Source: Verrucomicrobiota bacterium (GTDB taxonomy: Bacteria; Verrucomicrobiota; Verrucomicrobiia; Opitutales; Opitutaceae). Taken from it: 64,000 bases of DNA. Below the pieces are notes generated by a model. The model worked only from the letters and a program-made list of their open reading frames with translations. It was not told the DNA's origin and searched no databases. The position numbers and the translations under genes were made by a program. The stretch lies in assembly GCA_023428905.1 (NCBI GenBank), contig JAEYWP010000022.1:1-64000 (forward strand). Reading direction: 5' to 3'. Shown piece after piece: positions 48,910-58,097 of the stretch. The first letter of the stretch is position 1; the number at the start of each line of letters is the position of its first letter.

Positions 48910-50750
48910 ACCTGCCTCACCTGCTTCGTTCCACCTGCCTCGCGGCCACCCTGGCCGTCCTGCCCTCGGTCGGGGCAGTGCCGGAGGCAGCCATGCCTCC
49001 CGGCGCCACGCAGACGACCGCCAAGGGCGGGCGCCCCGAGACGCCGCTCTACCGCTCGCCGCAGGGCATCTGTTTTTCTCCCGACGGCAGAACCGCCTTT
49101 GTGGTCAATGCGACCGCCAACAGCGTCACCCGCATCGACGTCACCACCCGCACCGTGCGCGGCGAATTCCAGGTTGGTCCCCGCCCCTACCACGCCGCCT
49201 TTTCCCCGGACGGCGCGACCCTCTACGTCAGCAGTGTCTGGGGCTGCAGAGTGGATGCCTTTGATCCGCAGACCGGTGCGCTCAAAGGCTCCTACCCCGC
49301 CCACCTCGAGCCCAATGGTTTCAGTGTCTCGCGCGACGGGCGGCGCCTCTACGTCGCGAACGCGATCTCCGACGATCTGTCCGTGATCGACCTCGCCACC
49401 GGTGAACGCCTGGCCGACATCCCCGTCCTCAACCAGCCGCGTTTTGCCGCCGAGACGCCGGACGGGCGCCTGATCATCGTATCCAATAATCTCGGACGCG
49501 CGCTCTCCCTGGTCGACGCCGCCACCCTCAAGGTGGTCGAAACCCGCGACCTCGGGCGCTGCTCCATGCTTCGCCAGCTCGCGGTCTCCAGCGACAGCCG
49601 CTGGGTCTTCCTCGCCAACCTGGTCTCCCACGACGAGGCCCCGACCCTGCAGATCGAGCGGGGCTGGATCCACTCCAACGGGTTCACCATCGCGGACCTC
49701 ACCCGCCCCGGGCACCGCGTCACGTTTCTCCTGGACCACCTCCTGCGCGGCGCCGCCAATCCCACCGGCCTCGCGCTCTCGCCCGACAACCGCTGGCTCT
49801 ATGTCACCCTCGCGGGCGTGCACGAGGTGGCCATCGTCGACGTCGAGGCATGCCTCCGCCTGGTCGCGGAGACCACCACGCCCGACGCGGTCCGGCGCAT
49901 GCAGGAAGACGTCGAGATCCTCGAGCGGCTCAAGATCGCCCGCCGCCTGCCCGTCCAGGGCGTGGGGCCGCGCTCCATCGCCCTCAATCCCACCACCGGC
50001 GAACTCTGGGTCCCGAATTATTTCACCGACAACGTCAGCGTCCTCGATGCCGCCCTCGGCGACGTGCGCGATGTCATTCCCCTCGGTCCGCCGCAGCCGC
50101 TCTCCCTCTGGCGGGAGGGCGAGATGCTCTCGTGCGACGCGCGGATCTGTTACCAAAACTGGTACTCCTGCGTCAGCTGCCACCAGGAGGACGCGACCGT
50201 GGACGGCCTCAACTGGGACCTGGCCAACGACGGCCTGGGCAACCCGAAGAGCGCGAAGGATCTGATCAACGGCCATGACACCGCCCCGGCGATGTGGGGC
50301 GGGGTGCGCGAAGACCTCAACGACGGCGTGGCGGGCGGCCAGCGTTTCCTGGGCTTTGTCGCGGACGCGGCGCGCCAGAAGGCGCTGATGGCCTACTTCA
50401 GCGACCCCGAGTATCCGCCGAATCCCTACCGAGGACGCGACTCCGCCGCGGAGGCCCGCGGGGCGGCCCTGTTTGTCTCCACCGGCTGCAGCCTCTGCCA
50501 CCCGGCTCCGCGCTTCACCGACCAGAAGCTGCACGATCTGGGGATCAAGAAGGCGGACGATTACCGCTCCCGCTTTGACACCCCGTCGCTGCGGGGCGTC
50601 TACCGCAACGGGCCCTGGCTGCACGACGGGCGGGCCCGGACCCTCCACGAGCTCTTCACCGAGCACAATCCGAGGGATGTGCACGGCCGCACCAAGGGGC
50701 TCACGCCCCAGGAGCTCAACGACCTGATCGCCTACGTACGCACGCTCTGA
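48906..50750 (+). CDS. Beta-propeller / MauG-like dihaem protein (614 aa)
   Basis: A secreted protein with a signal peptide (1-23). Residues 45-390 form a YVTN-type seven-bladed beta-propeller (repeats such as GKTAFVVNATANSVTRID and LYVSSVWGCRVDAFDP). The C-terminal third resembles the MauG/cytochrome c peroxidase family, with haem motifs CVSCH (422-426) and CSLCH (528-532) and a final FDTPSLRGVYRNGPWLHDG, matching the family's C-terminal haem domain. MauG-type enzymes oxidise protein residues or peroxide with two haems. The propeller may hold the substrate protein. It overlaps its upstream neighbour by four bases and the downstream one by a single base. Confidence 0.85.
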   Translation: MNLPHLLRSTCLAATLAVLPSVGAVPEAAMPPGATQTTAKGGRPETPLYRSPQGICFSPDGRTAFVVNATANSVTRIDVTTRTVRGEFQVGPRPYHAAFSPDGATLYVSSVWGCRVDAFDPQTGALKGSYPAHLEPNGFSVSRDGRRLYVANAISDDLSVIDLATGERLADIPVLNQPRFAAETPDGRLIIVSNNLGRALSLVDAATLKVVETRDLGRCSMLRQLAVSSDSRWVFLANLVSHDEAPTLQIERGWIHSNGFTIADLTRPGHRVTFLLDHLLRGAANPTGLALSPDNRWLYVTLAGVHEVAIVDVEACLRLVAETTTPDAVRRMQEDVEILERLKIARRLPVQGVGPRSIALNPTTGELWVPNYFTDNVSVLDAALGDVRDVIPLGPPQPLSLWREGEMLSCDARICYQNWYSCVSCHQEDATVDGLNWDLANDGLGNPKSAKDLINGHDTAPAMWGGVREDLNDGVAGGQRFLGFVADAARQKALMAYFSDPEYPPNPYRGRDSAAEARGAALFVSTGCSLCHPAPRFTDQKLHDLGIKKADDYRSRFDTPSLRGVYRNGPWLHDGRARTLHELFTEHNPRDVHGRTKGLTPQELNDLIAYVRTL

Positions 50751-53700
50751 TGAAACGGGTCGGACTCTCCCTTGCCCTGCTCCTCCTCGCCGCCGCGGCC
50801 TCCACGCCCGCCGCGGAAACCGCGCCTGCCCCGCGCCGCGCCGCCGGCTTCGAGGTGCCTCCCCACCGCTACGGACGCCAGCAGGTCTCGACCACCGCGG
50901 AGCAGGGCGGCACCGCCCTCTCGCGCTTCGGCCGCCTCACCAGCAAGCAGTGGGCCTACGGGGCGACCTGGAAACGCGAGAACCTCCGTCCGGTCGCGAA
51001 TCCCAACCCCTCCCCCGAGCCCCGGCCCGTGCGCGACCGGCCCTTCGACGTTGTCGTCTCCGCCGATGGCACCAAGGCCTACGTCGGGCTGCTTGGCTCG
51101 GAAATGCACCCGGGCAGCGAGGTGGCGGTGTACGATCTCGCGGCCGACCAGATCCTCGATCGCATCGTGCTGAAACCCGACGGCGAGACCGGCCCCGCCG
51201 CGTCGGGCCCGTTCCGCCTCACCCTTCATCCCGAGGGCAGGTTCCTCGTCGTGACGAACCGGTTCTCCAACTTTGCCAGCGTGATCGACACCACCTTCGA
51301 CAAGGTGGTGGCCGAGGTGCCGACCGACTTCTATTGCCAGGGGCTCACCTTCTCCCCCGACGGCCGCACAGCCTGGATCGCCAATCGCTACCTCGACGCG
51401 GTGCTGGTCCTCGACATCGACACCAGCGGCGGCGTCTTTCGCGCCCAACTTCGCACCGACGGCGGCATGGATGAGGCGGCCTTTCTGGCTCCCGACGGGA
51501 TCGGGGCGAGGTTGCAGCGCAGCTGCGGCACCACCGGATGCCATGATGTGGAGCGCGGCGGCTTCGTCGCCGGGGCGGACCTCCGCGCCAGCTTCATCTC
51601 CACCCTCGCCCACGTCGTACCCGGCAGCGCCCGAGAGAGCCGGCTCCTGCGCGCCGTCACCCGCACCCGCCATGGCGGTTACGCCGATACGATGCCGCTC
51701 TTCCGCAGCCACGCGGGCCAGGTGGTGGTATTTCCCGAGCCTGCGACCGACCCGGATCACCAGGCGATCGCGGGCTGGATCAACAGCGCACGCCCCGGGC
51801 CCGGCATCCGCGTTGGCAATCCCCGAAGCAAGCCAAAGGTCGTGGCGCTCGGAAGCGATGGCCGGTTCCTTTTTGTCGGCAACACCGGCACGCAGGACAT
51901 CTCGATCGTCAACGCCCGCACCGGCCGCGAAGTCGGCGCCCTCTTTCTCCAAAACATCGTCAACGACCTGAAGATCGTCCGCTCCCCCGCCACCGGCCAC
52001 GACTGGCTGGTCGTCACCACGATGGGAGTCGGCTTCGGAGTCACCCGCGAGCGCGATCCCTGGGGCGGTGAGACCTGGGACCGCTCCCATGCGGCCGCGC
52101 AGTTTACCGTGAGTCGCGACATCACCACCGGCGAGGTGCTGCCCAAGGACCAACAACAGATCCTCGGCCCCTTCGATGCGGTCGACGGCACCGCCGGGAT
52201 CAAATTCCGCGACATCCAGAACGACCTGGTCTTGATCGACGTCTCCGCACTTTCGATACCTGAGGAGCCGCCGGCCGACGGGTTGCGCCACCTCCTCCTC
52301 GCCAACCGCTACGAATCCCACCGTGGCTGGGTGCGGTACAGCTCGGACACGGCCGAGTCGCTTTACGGTGACGTCAAGGGCGACATCCCGCCGGAACTCA
52401 TGCGTGTCGTCGGCGCACTGCCCGAACGCATGGTGCTGGTGGGCTCCCGCCTGTTCGTCTCGATGCAAGGCAGCAACGAGGTGCAGGAATTTGAGGTCAA
52501 CCCGGATGCCTCGGACCCCGCCGACATCCTGACTCCCATCCGCAACTACACGACCGGCTACCAGCCCTTTGGCATCGCGGCCGGCCCTGCCCACACTCCC
52601 GCGGAGGGAAAACTCTTTGTCGCCAACTTTCTCGGCGGGACACTCTCGGTGATCGACACCGGGGTCGGCAAATCGCGCGAAGTGGTGGTCGACCCGTCGA
52701 TCCTCCGCCTGCCGATGCCGGCGACGGATGCGGAGCGTGGCGAGTTTCTTGTCCACAGCTCCTGGTTCTCCTCGGATCGCGACAGCGCCTGCATCAGCTG
52801 CCATTACCTCGAGCTCAATGACGGCCGCCCCTGGGGCGTCAGTCAGGTCGTGGGCCAGGAGTACCTCGCCGACCAGGACCGCGTCGGTCAGCTGGTCGAG
52901 GGCGCCACCCTGTTGTCGCCGCAGCAAAAAAGCCTCTGGGGCATCCAGCCCTTTTTCTTCGAGGGCACGCTCTCCGTCTATAACCCGCGCTCGATGCTGA
53001 TGGAGCATTGCCCCTCGGATGATTTCCGCGGCGCCACTCCCGAGGGTGACTTCCGTGGGCTCGAGGGTCACACCCCGTTCAAGATGGTCGCGGACGTGCA
53101 GTCGAAGATGAACTCCCTCGCCACCAGCGAGGCGGGAATCGAGGAGCGACGGCTGGAGTTTTACCGTCGCACCAGCCTCCGCTTTTTCGGCAAGGCCTAC
53201 ACCCTGCGCGATTTTCAGCGTTTTGTCGGCGAATGGCAGGCCAATGAGCCCCGCCTCATGCCTGTCCCCTTCGACCTGGAGAACGCGTCGGTTCGCCGCG
53301 GGCGGGCGCTCTTCAACGAGGCCCAGGTCGGCTGCGTGTCCTGCCACCCGCCGCCGCATTTTGCGAAGAAGGATTTCCCGAACAACCCACGCCAGGTGGT
53401 CCCGCCACAGGTCACGATGTCGATGCGCGACGGCTCGTTCACCCTCATCAGCATGGAGCGCCTCGACTACATCGCGGGCATCCGGCGCGACCTCGAGCCC
53501 TGGGACATCGGGCGGGCCGAGGACCAGCAGGCTCACTTCACCCCCTTCCAGTTGCGCGGTCTCTGGGATCGCCCTCCGGTTTTCCTCCACAATGGCGCCG
53601 CACGCACGTTGCGGGAGACCGTGTCAGTGCCGGGCCAGACCGGCCTGGGCTGGTACAAGTATGAACCCCTCTTTGGCGGCTATCCGGAGCGCCCGGGCCG

Positions 53701-53869
53701 CCGCGAGGTGGGTTTCAACGAGACGTATTTCGTGAAGGCCCGGAATGAGAAGAACAAGACCCACCTGGACACGGGCGGGCGCATCGGCAGCGACACGCAC
53801 GGCGGGACCTCGCACCTGACGGAGCAGCAGATCGACGACTTGGTGAACTTCCTGGAATCCATCGAATGA
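50750..53869 (+). CDS. Large beta-propeller multihaem protein (1039 aa)
   Basis: Secreted (signal peptide 1-23). The first two thirds carry YVTN-like propeller repeats (FDVVVSADGTKAYVGLLGS, and later GYQPFGIAAGPAH with LFVANFLGGTLSVIDTG) in two blocks. The last third is MauG/peroxidase-like and parallels the preceding protein, with FQLRGLWDRPPVFLHNGAARTLRE near the end. Three haem-type motifs are seen: an uncommon C-x4-CH (CGTTGCH, 259-265) between the propeller blocks, CISCH (681-685) and CVSCH (862-866). The gene therefore looks like an enlarged paralogue of its upstream neighbour. Substrate unknown. Confidence 0.85.
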   Translation: MKRVGLSLALLLLAAAASTPAAETAPAPRRAAGFEVPPHRYGRQQVSTTAEQGGTALSRFGRLTSKQWAYGATWKRENLRPVANPNPSPEPRPVRDRPFDVVVSADGTKAYVGLLGSEMHPGSEVAVYDLAADQILDRIVLKPDGETGPAASGPFRLTLHPEGRFLVVTNRFSNFASVIDTTFDKVVAEVPTDFYCQGLTFSPDGRTAWIANRYLDAVLVLDIDTSGGVFRAQLRTDGGMDEAAFLAPDGIGARLQRSCGTTGCHDVERGGFVAGADLRASFISTLAHVVPGSARESRLLRAVTRTRHGGYADTMPLFRSHAGQVVVFPEPATDPDHQAIAGWINSARPGPGIRVGNPRSKPKVVALGSDGRFLFVGNTGTQDISIVNARTGREVGALFLQNIVNDLKIVRSPATGHDWLVVTTMGVGFGVTRERDPWGGETWDRSHAAAQFTVSRDITTGEVLPKDQQQILGPFDAVDGTAGIKFRDIQNDLVLIDVSALSIPEEPPADGLRHLLLANRYESHRGWVRYSSDTAESLYGDVKGDIPPELMRVVGALPERMVLVGSRLFVSMQGSNEVQEFEVNPDASDPADILTPIRNYTTGYQPFGIAAGPAHTPAEGKLFVANFLGGTLSVIDTGVGKSREVVVDPSILRLPMPATDAERGEFLVHSSWFSSDRDSACISCHYLELNDGRPWGVSQVVGQEYLADQDRVGQLVEGATLLSPQQKSLWGIQPFFFEGTLSVYNPRSMLMEHCPSDDFRGATPEGDFRGLEGHTPFKMVADVQSKMNSLATSEAGIEERRLEFYRRTSLRFFGKAYTLRDFQRFVGEWQANEPRLMPVPFDLENASVRRGRALFNEAQVGCVSCHPPPHFAKKDFPNNPRQVVPPQVTMSMRDGSFTLISMERLDYIAGIRRDLEPWDIGRAEDQQAHFTPFQLRGLWDRPPVFLHNGAARTLRETVSVPGQTGLGWYKYEPLFGGYPERPGRREVGFNETYFVKARNEKNKTHLDTGGRIGSDTHGGTSHLTEQQIDDLVNFLESIE

Positions 53870-54876
53870 CGACGCGGCTCACCTTCCTCGTTATAGCACT
53901 GACGCTGTCGGGCGGACTCCGGGCCGCCGACCTCGCGCACACCGCTAAAGAGCTGCACCATGCCGCGGACGATTCCGTGATGCTGGCGGTGCCGGAGACC
54001 GCCTTTCTCATGGGAACGGACGGCGCGCACCCGGACTTCCCAGCCCGGCCCCTCTCGACCGCGGGCGGCCTGCACCCGCCCGATCTCCTGCTGGCGCGCG
54101 CCTATCCCGGCTGGGCCGTGCAGGACGAACGCCCGCAGCGCACCGTGCGGGTGCGGGCTTTTGCGATCGATCGCTATGAGGTGACGAACGCGCAGTACCG
54201 GCGCTTCCTCGAGGCGGTGAAGGCGCAGGGAGATCAGACGTGGCGGCATCCAGACCAGCCCGCCGGCAAGGACCACACCCCCCGCTATTGGCGCGAATAC
54301 AACCCGCTCCTTCGGAACGCCTCCTACCGCGCGCTGGCGCAATACGGAGCCCCGGATCTTTTCACCGCGGACAACAAGCCGGTGGTCGGCGTCGACTGGT
54401 TTGACGCCTACGCCTACGCACGCTGGGCCGGGAAGCGCCTGCCGACGGAGGTCGAGTGGGAGCTCGCGGCACGCGGGACCGACGGACGACTCTGGCCCTG
54501 GGGCAATGTCTGGAAATGGGGCCTCGCCAACATCGGGGGCGAAAAATTCGGCTCCGACGTGAACGCGAAGGGCTACGAGAAGGACGGCTTTATCTATGCG
54601 GCGCCGGTCGGAAGCTTTGCGGCGGGACGCAGCCCATACGGTTGCGACGACATGGCGGGCAATGTGGCGGAGTGGTGCGCCGACTGGTATCAGCCCGACA
54701 TTGCGCGCCAGGTAGAACAAAACAGCCCGCGGGGCCCGTCCACCGGCACGGAACGGGTCATCCGCGGCGGCAGTTCGCAGAACATGGCCAGCGCGGTCCG
54801 ATGCGCCGCACGCGCCCGACACGAACCGGAGTTTCGCTCCTTCACCCTGGGATTTCGCTGTGCAAAAGACCTTTGA
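53866..54876 (+). CDS. Secreted SUMF1-domain protein (FGE-like), copy 1
   Basis: The SUMF1 fold (DUF323) includes formylglycine-generating enzyme, EgtB and PvdO. The 336-residue product has a signal peptide (1-20) and one SUMF1 domain with RLPTEVEWELAARG, the GCDDMAGNVAEWCADW segment and a terminal GFRCAKDL. The two catalytic copper-binding cysteines of true FGE, expected near the end in the RVIRGGSSQNMASAVRC region, are missing; only the Arg-rich context remains. It is therefore probably not a sulfatase activator. The family also contains enzymes that modify other residues or small molecules. It overlaps its neighbours by 4 and 17 bases. Confidence 0.88.
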   Translation: MTTRLTFLVIALTLSGGLRAADLAHTAKELHHAADDSVMLAVPETAFLMGTDGAHPDFPARPLSTAGGLHPPDLLLARAYPGWAVQDERPQRTVRVRAFAIDRYEVTNAQYRRFLEAVKAQGDQTWRHPDQPAGKDHTPRYWREYNPLLRNASYRALAQYGAPDLFTADNKPVVGVDWFDAYAYARWAGKRLPTEVEWELAARGTDGRLWPWGNVWKWGLANIGGEKFGSDVNAKGYEKDGFIYAAPVGSFAAGRSPYGCDDMAGNVAEWCADWYQPDIARQVEQNSPRGPSTGTERVIRGGSSQNMASAVRCAARARHEPEFRSFTLGFRCAKDL

Positions 54877-55921
54877 CCTCGCCCGTCGGGCCCTCGCGTT
54901 TTCCGTTCTCGCCGCCGGCAGCTTCGCCGCCCCGGTCTTTGCGGAGGAGGCTCCTCCCCCCACGATGGTCCTGATCCCGGCGGGGCCCTTCCGCATGGGC
55001 AGCACGGCCGGGGTGTACGACGAACAACCCGTCCATGACGTGGAGTTGCGCGCGTATTACATCGATAGATACGAGGTGACGGTGCGTGAGTTTTGCGCCT
55101 TTGTCCGCGCGACTGGGGCCGGGGCCCGTCTCGAGGGCTCCTGGTTTCGCCACTCCACGGAGGGTTGCGTTGAGCTGCTGGGGTTTTACGAGGCGCGCGA
55201 GGCTGCCGCGGCGCCGCCGACCGAGGCGGACCTGCTCCGCCGCGACGCCGTGGTGGCCGCGCTTACCGTGCTTCTCGGCGGCGACGCGGCGCTCGCGCGC
55301 GAGCCCGCGCACGTCCTCGCTGACCATCCGCGAATCCGTGAACTGATCGCGGCCGAGGCACGCCTGCCGGTGCGCAGCGTCACCTGGCGCGATGCGGCGG
55401 CCTTCGCCGCCTGGGCGGGCAAACGCCTGCCGACGGAAGCCGAGTGGGAAAAGGCCGCCCGTGGGCCCGAGGGACGGACCTACCCCTGGGGTGACGACTG
55501 GCGCATCGACGCCGCCCGCGCAGGCCTGCCGGAGGACGCCGGACCGGCCTCGGTGGGTAGTCACCCGGCAGGGGCGAGCCCCTACGGGTGCGAGGACATG
55601 GCGGGCAACGTCTGGGAGTGGTGCGCCGACTGGTATGGGCCTGCCACCTACCAGGACAGCGGTCGCGAACGGGATCCCACCGGGCCGGTGGGTCTGCCCA
55701 ACGGGGAAATCCCCGCGCAGGATCCGAAGGCCAAACAATTTCGCCACAACCCCCTCCAGGGCCGCGAGAACAACACCCGCAAGGTGGTGCGTGGCGGCTG
55801 CTGGGCGGCGGGCGGCATCGCTTTCACTGAATTCAACAGCCGGGCGGCTCGGCGGATGTGGGCCAATCCCGGTGCCTATTCCCCGGACACCGGATTTCGC
55901 TGCGCGAAAGACTTACCATGA
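54860..55921 (+). CDS. Secreted SUMF1-domain protein (FGE-like), copy 2
   Basis: 353 residues starting at GTG 54860 inside the end of copy 1. The signal peptide (1-30) begins directly at this start, which supports it. The domain has AGKRLPTEAEWEKAARG, then GCEDMAGNVWEWCADW and a terminal GFRCAKDLP. Compared with copy 1 it carries an insert (about 75-180) rich in Ala/Leu that includes DPAL-type helices. The canonical FGE cysteine pair is again absent; a single Cys occurs in VVRGGCW. Two different SUMF1 proteins side by side in one operon suggest they act on two sites, or in two steps, of the same exported substrate, possibly the haem proteins upstream. Confidence 0.88.
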   Translation: MQKTFDLARRALAFSVLAAGSFAAPVFAEEAPPPTMVLIPAGPFRMGSTAGVYDEQPVHDVELRAYYIDRYEVTVREFCAFVRATGAGARLEGSWFRHSTEGCVELLGFYEAREAAAAPPTEADLLRRDAVVAALTVLLGGDAALAREPAHVLADHPRIRELIAAEARLPVRSVTWRDAAAFAAWAGKRLPTEAEWEKAARGPEGRTYPWGDDWRIDAARAGLPEDAGPASVGSHPAGASPYGCEDMAGNVWEWCADWYGPATYQDSGRERDPTGPVGLPNGEIPAQDPKAKQFRHNPLQGRENNTRKVVRGGCWAAGGIAFTEFNSRAARRMWANPGAYSPDTGFRCAKDLP

Positions 55922-57090
55922 AGACGAATATGATCGAGGCGCCCGGCACCTGCCGGGTCGAACTGCGGGCATCAGACCGTGAGACTTTTGTCGAATACCA
56001 TCTGACCGCCACCGTCCAGGGTTCGCTCCGCGCGGACGCGGCTGCAGCCGAGGTGTTCGAGAAGGTGGCCGCGGCGCTGGTGCGTCACGGCATCCAACCG
56101 ATCCAGGAAAAACTCTACGGGCTGCGAACGGCCAAAGCGACGGTGATGGAGCAGCGTGACACCGCCTACCGCCTCGCCGGGGTGGATCGCACCATGCCGG
56201 TGACGTGGATGGAGGGCCTGCCCTTGCAGTCCTGTCCCTTTGTTGGCGTGCAGCTCTGGGGTGTGGCCCCGCGCGCTGGGGGAGTCTGCGTCGAGACGGT
56301 GGAAAACCGGATCACCGGCCGTGGCCGGCTTTGGAAAGGCCAGGGCTTCGAGATGCTCCACCTACCCTGCGTCCGCGGGACGGATGCCAGCGGCGCCCTA
56401 TTGCCGGGCCACTACCATCAGTCGGCCCAGCTTTTCACCAATATCGGACTCGCGGTGCATGCCCATGGTTTGGAGTACACCCAGGTCGTTCGCACCTGGA
56501 TCTATGCCTCCCGCCTCCTCGATTGGTACGATGACCTGAACAAAGTCCGGACCGGCATCTATCGTCCGGTCGGTTTTGGCACACCCGGCGGCCCGCCATT
56601 TCCGGCCAGCACCGGGATCCAAGGGCGTTCGGACGCGGAGGAATGCATGGTGGATGTCCTCGCCGTCCAGGTGAACACGCCGGGCAGCCTCGCCGTCCGC
56701 CACGTCCTGCGCAGCCCGCGCCAGGATTCATCCTTTAACTACGGCTCAGCCTTTTCGCGCGGCGTGGCGCTGGAGATGGAGGGTCGGCGCACCGTCCACA
56801 TCTCCGGGACCGCGAGCATCAACACCGCCGGCGCCTCCACCTACCTTGGCGACGCGGAGCACCAGAGCCTGGAGACCCTGCTGAGCATTTCCGCCATCCT
56901 CCAGGAGCAGGGCGGCAGTCTGGCCAACATCACGTCTGCCACCCTCTTCTGCAAAACGCGTGAGGCGTGGGAGGCGTGGGAGCGCGTCACCCAGCTGCTG
57001 AGCCTGCCCGGCTTCCCGCGCATCACCGTCATCGCAGATGTCTGCCGCGACGACCTCCTGGTCGAAATGGAAGCCGTGGCCGTCATCTAG
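55918..57090 (+). CDS. Chorismatase-like tandem RidA-fold protein
   Basis: A 390-residue protein starting at ATG 55918, which overlaps the previous stop (ATGA). It consists of two RidA/YjgF-like halves. The middle part has QSAQLFTNIGLAVHAHGLEYTQVVRTWIY and PASTGIQG; the C-terminal part has FSRGVALEMEGRRTVHISGTASIN and ETLLSISAILQEQGG. This is the layout of chorismatases (FkbO/Hyg5, XanB2), which convert chorismate to hydroxybenzoates. No signal peptide, so it is cytoplasmic, unlike the five genes before it. It may supply an aromatic acid needed by the exported system, or its substrate may differ. Sequence alone cannot decide. Confidence 0.7.
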   Translation: MKTNMIEAPGTCRVELRASDRETFVEYHLTATVQGSLRADAAAAEVFEKVAAALVRHGIQPIQEKLYGLRTAKATVMEQRDTAYRLAGVDRTMPVTWMEGLPLQSCPFVGVQLWGVAPRAGGVCVETVENRITGRGRLWKGQGFEMLHLPCVRGTDASGALLPGHYHQSAQLFTNIGLAVHAHGLEYTQVVRTWIYASRLLDWYDDLNKVRTGIYRPVGFGTPGGPPFPASTGIQGRSDAEECMVDVLAVQVNTPGSLAVRHVLRSPRQDSSFNYGSAFSRGVALEMEGRRTVHISGTASINTAGASTYLGDAEHQSLETLLSISAILQEQGGSLANITSATLFCKTREAWEAWERVTQLLSLPGFPRITVIADVCRDDLLVEMEAVAVI

Positions 57091-57104
57091 GTCAAAGCCC
57101 AGGC

Positions 57105-57262
57105 CGGGTTCACCACGGATGGATACGGATGAACACGGATATATAAGATTCTAAAGGTTAAACGCTTAGGATCACACCTCCTGTCCGGGCAACGGTGGTC
57201 GAACCGGATTGGAAACCACGAATGGACACGAATTCGAGCCCTCCGAAGCCCCTTTCTCCATT
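57105..57262. repeat. CACGGATGGATACGGATGA repeat array
   Basis: Degenerate 11-12-bp units as at 11460-11845, here in two short blocks (57105-57150 and 57214-57262). The whole 431-bp gap to 57521 contains no gene; the candidate promoter at 57459 lies beyond the repeats. Confidence 0.75.
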
Positions 57263-57458
57263 CGTGGGTGAAGGATCATGCCAGGGATAAAGAGAGCTAG
57301 CCTAAGCTCCTGCGGATAAGCGGCTTGGCTTGCCCGGGGCTGCCCGATCCGTGTCCATGGGTGGGTCTCCCCCTCCGTGGTGGGCTCCGCTGGTGGACGC
57401 CTGGCGTTTGGTGGTCGCGCCCCGGCCGGAATTGTCCCTCCAGAAACCCCCGCCGTGA

Positions 57459-57466
57459 GCCGATAG
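57459..57466 (+). promoter_or_regulatory. Possible sigma-28 -10 element of the flgN-like operon
   Basis: GCCGATAG, a seven-of-eight match to the sigma-28 -10, lies 56 bases before ATG 57522. The -35 position (15 bases upstream) reads CCAG, a poor match, so the assignment is tentative. It would place the three-gene flgN-like operon in the motility regulon. Confidence 0.35.
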
Positions 57467-57521
57467 GAGGTTTGGGACCGTTCAGACGCTTCACCCTCAC
57501 CCGGTGCGAGCTCGTATCCAC

Positions 57522-58097
57522 ATGACCATTTTCAACTCCTCTCTGCTCACGCGCAGGGCGCGCTTGTCGCGTCTGCTGCCGCTGGGGATCCTGGCCGTCC
57601 TGGCCGGGAACGCCTCGGCGTTGAGCGTGCCGCAGCGGGTCTACGGTCCCCCCGTCAGTCCCCGGTTTTCCCGAACACCGGAAGTCGTTCCCACACCCTA
57701 TCTTGCCGCATTGGGTGCGCTGCCTCTGCGTTTTGCGCCCGCCCCGGCGGCCGCCACCGCCCGCCCCGTTCCATTGCCCGTGCAGCCGGAGCCGGTGATC
57801 GACCCCGCGGTTCGGACCGACCCCGATCCGGCGGACCACATCACCCAGGAGCAGCCGGACGCCCGCGGCTCCGTTGAGCCCACCGATCCCGAGGTACCGG
57901 ATGGCCAAAAGCCGGTCTCGATCCTGCCCGACGACACCGTGCGCAACCTCCGGGCGGAGGACGTCCTCCCCTATTTTCAGCTCCCGTCCGACATGCCGGA
58001 CGGAGAGATCAATCCGTCTGTAATCGTGCCATTCACCCCGGGCACGCCGAGCCGGCCTTCCCAGCCACCCAGCTCGGCTACCTACCAGTTGAAATGA
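57522..58097 (+). CDS. Secreted Pro-rich protein of unknown function
   Basis: I do not recognise this protein. The 191 residues begin with a signal peptide (to about residue 33, ending ASA), then a Pro-rich, acidic, largely disordered stretch (PEPVIDPAVRTDPDPAD, PTDPEVPDG) without cysteine. No domain is evident. ATG 57522 is preferred over GTG 57504. Its stop overlaps the next ATG (ATGA), tying it to the TPR protein. The low-complexity sequence, rich in Pro, fits a flexible spacer exposed outside the membrane. Confidence 0.65.
   Translation: MTIFNSSLLTRRARLSRLLPLGILAVLAGNASALSVPQRVYGPPVSPRFSRTPEVVPTPYLAALGALPLRFAPAPAAATARPVPLPVQPEPVIDPAVRTDPDPADHITQEQPDARGSVEPTDPEVPDGQKPVSILPDDTVRNLRAEDVLPYFQLPSDMPDGEINPSVIVPFTPGTPSRPSQPPSSATYQLK

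Noticed and set aside
53866..55921. Formylglycine-generating enzymes for sulfatases
   Set aside because: The SUMF1 fold is present, but the two active-site cysteines are missing in both, and no sulfatase lies nearby.
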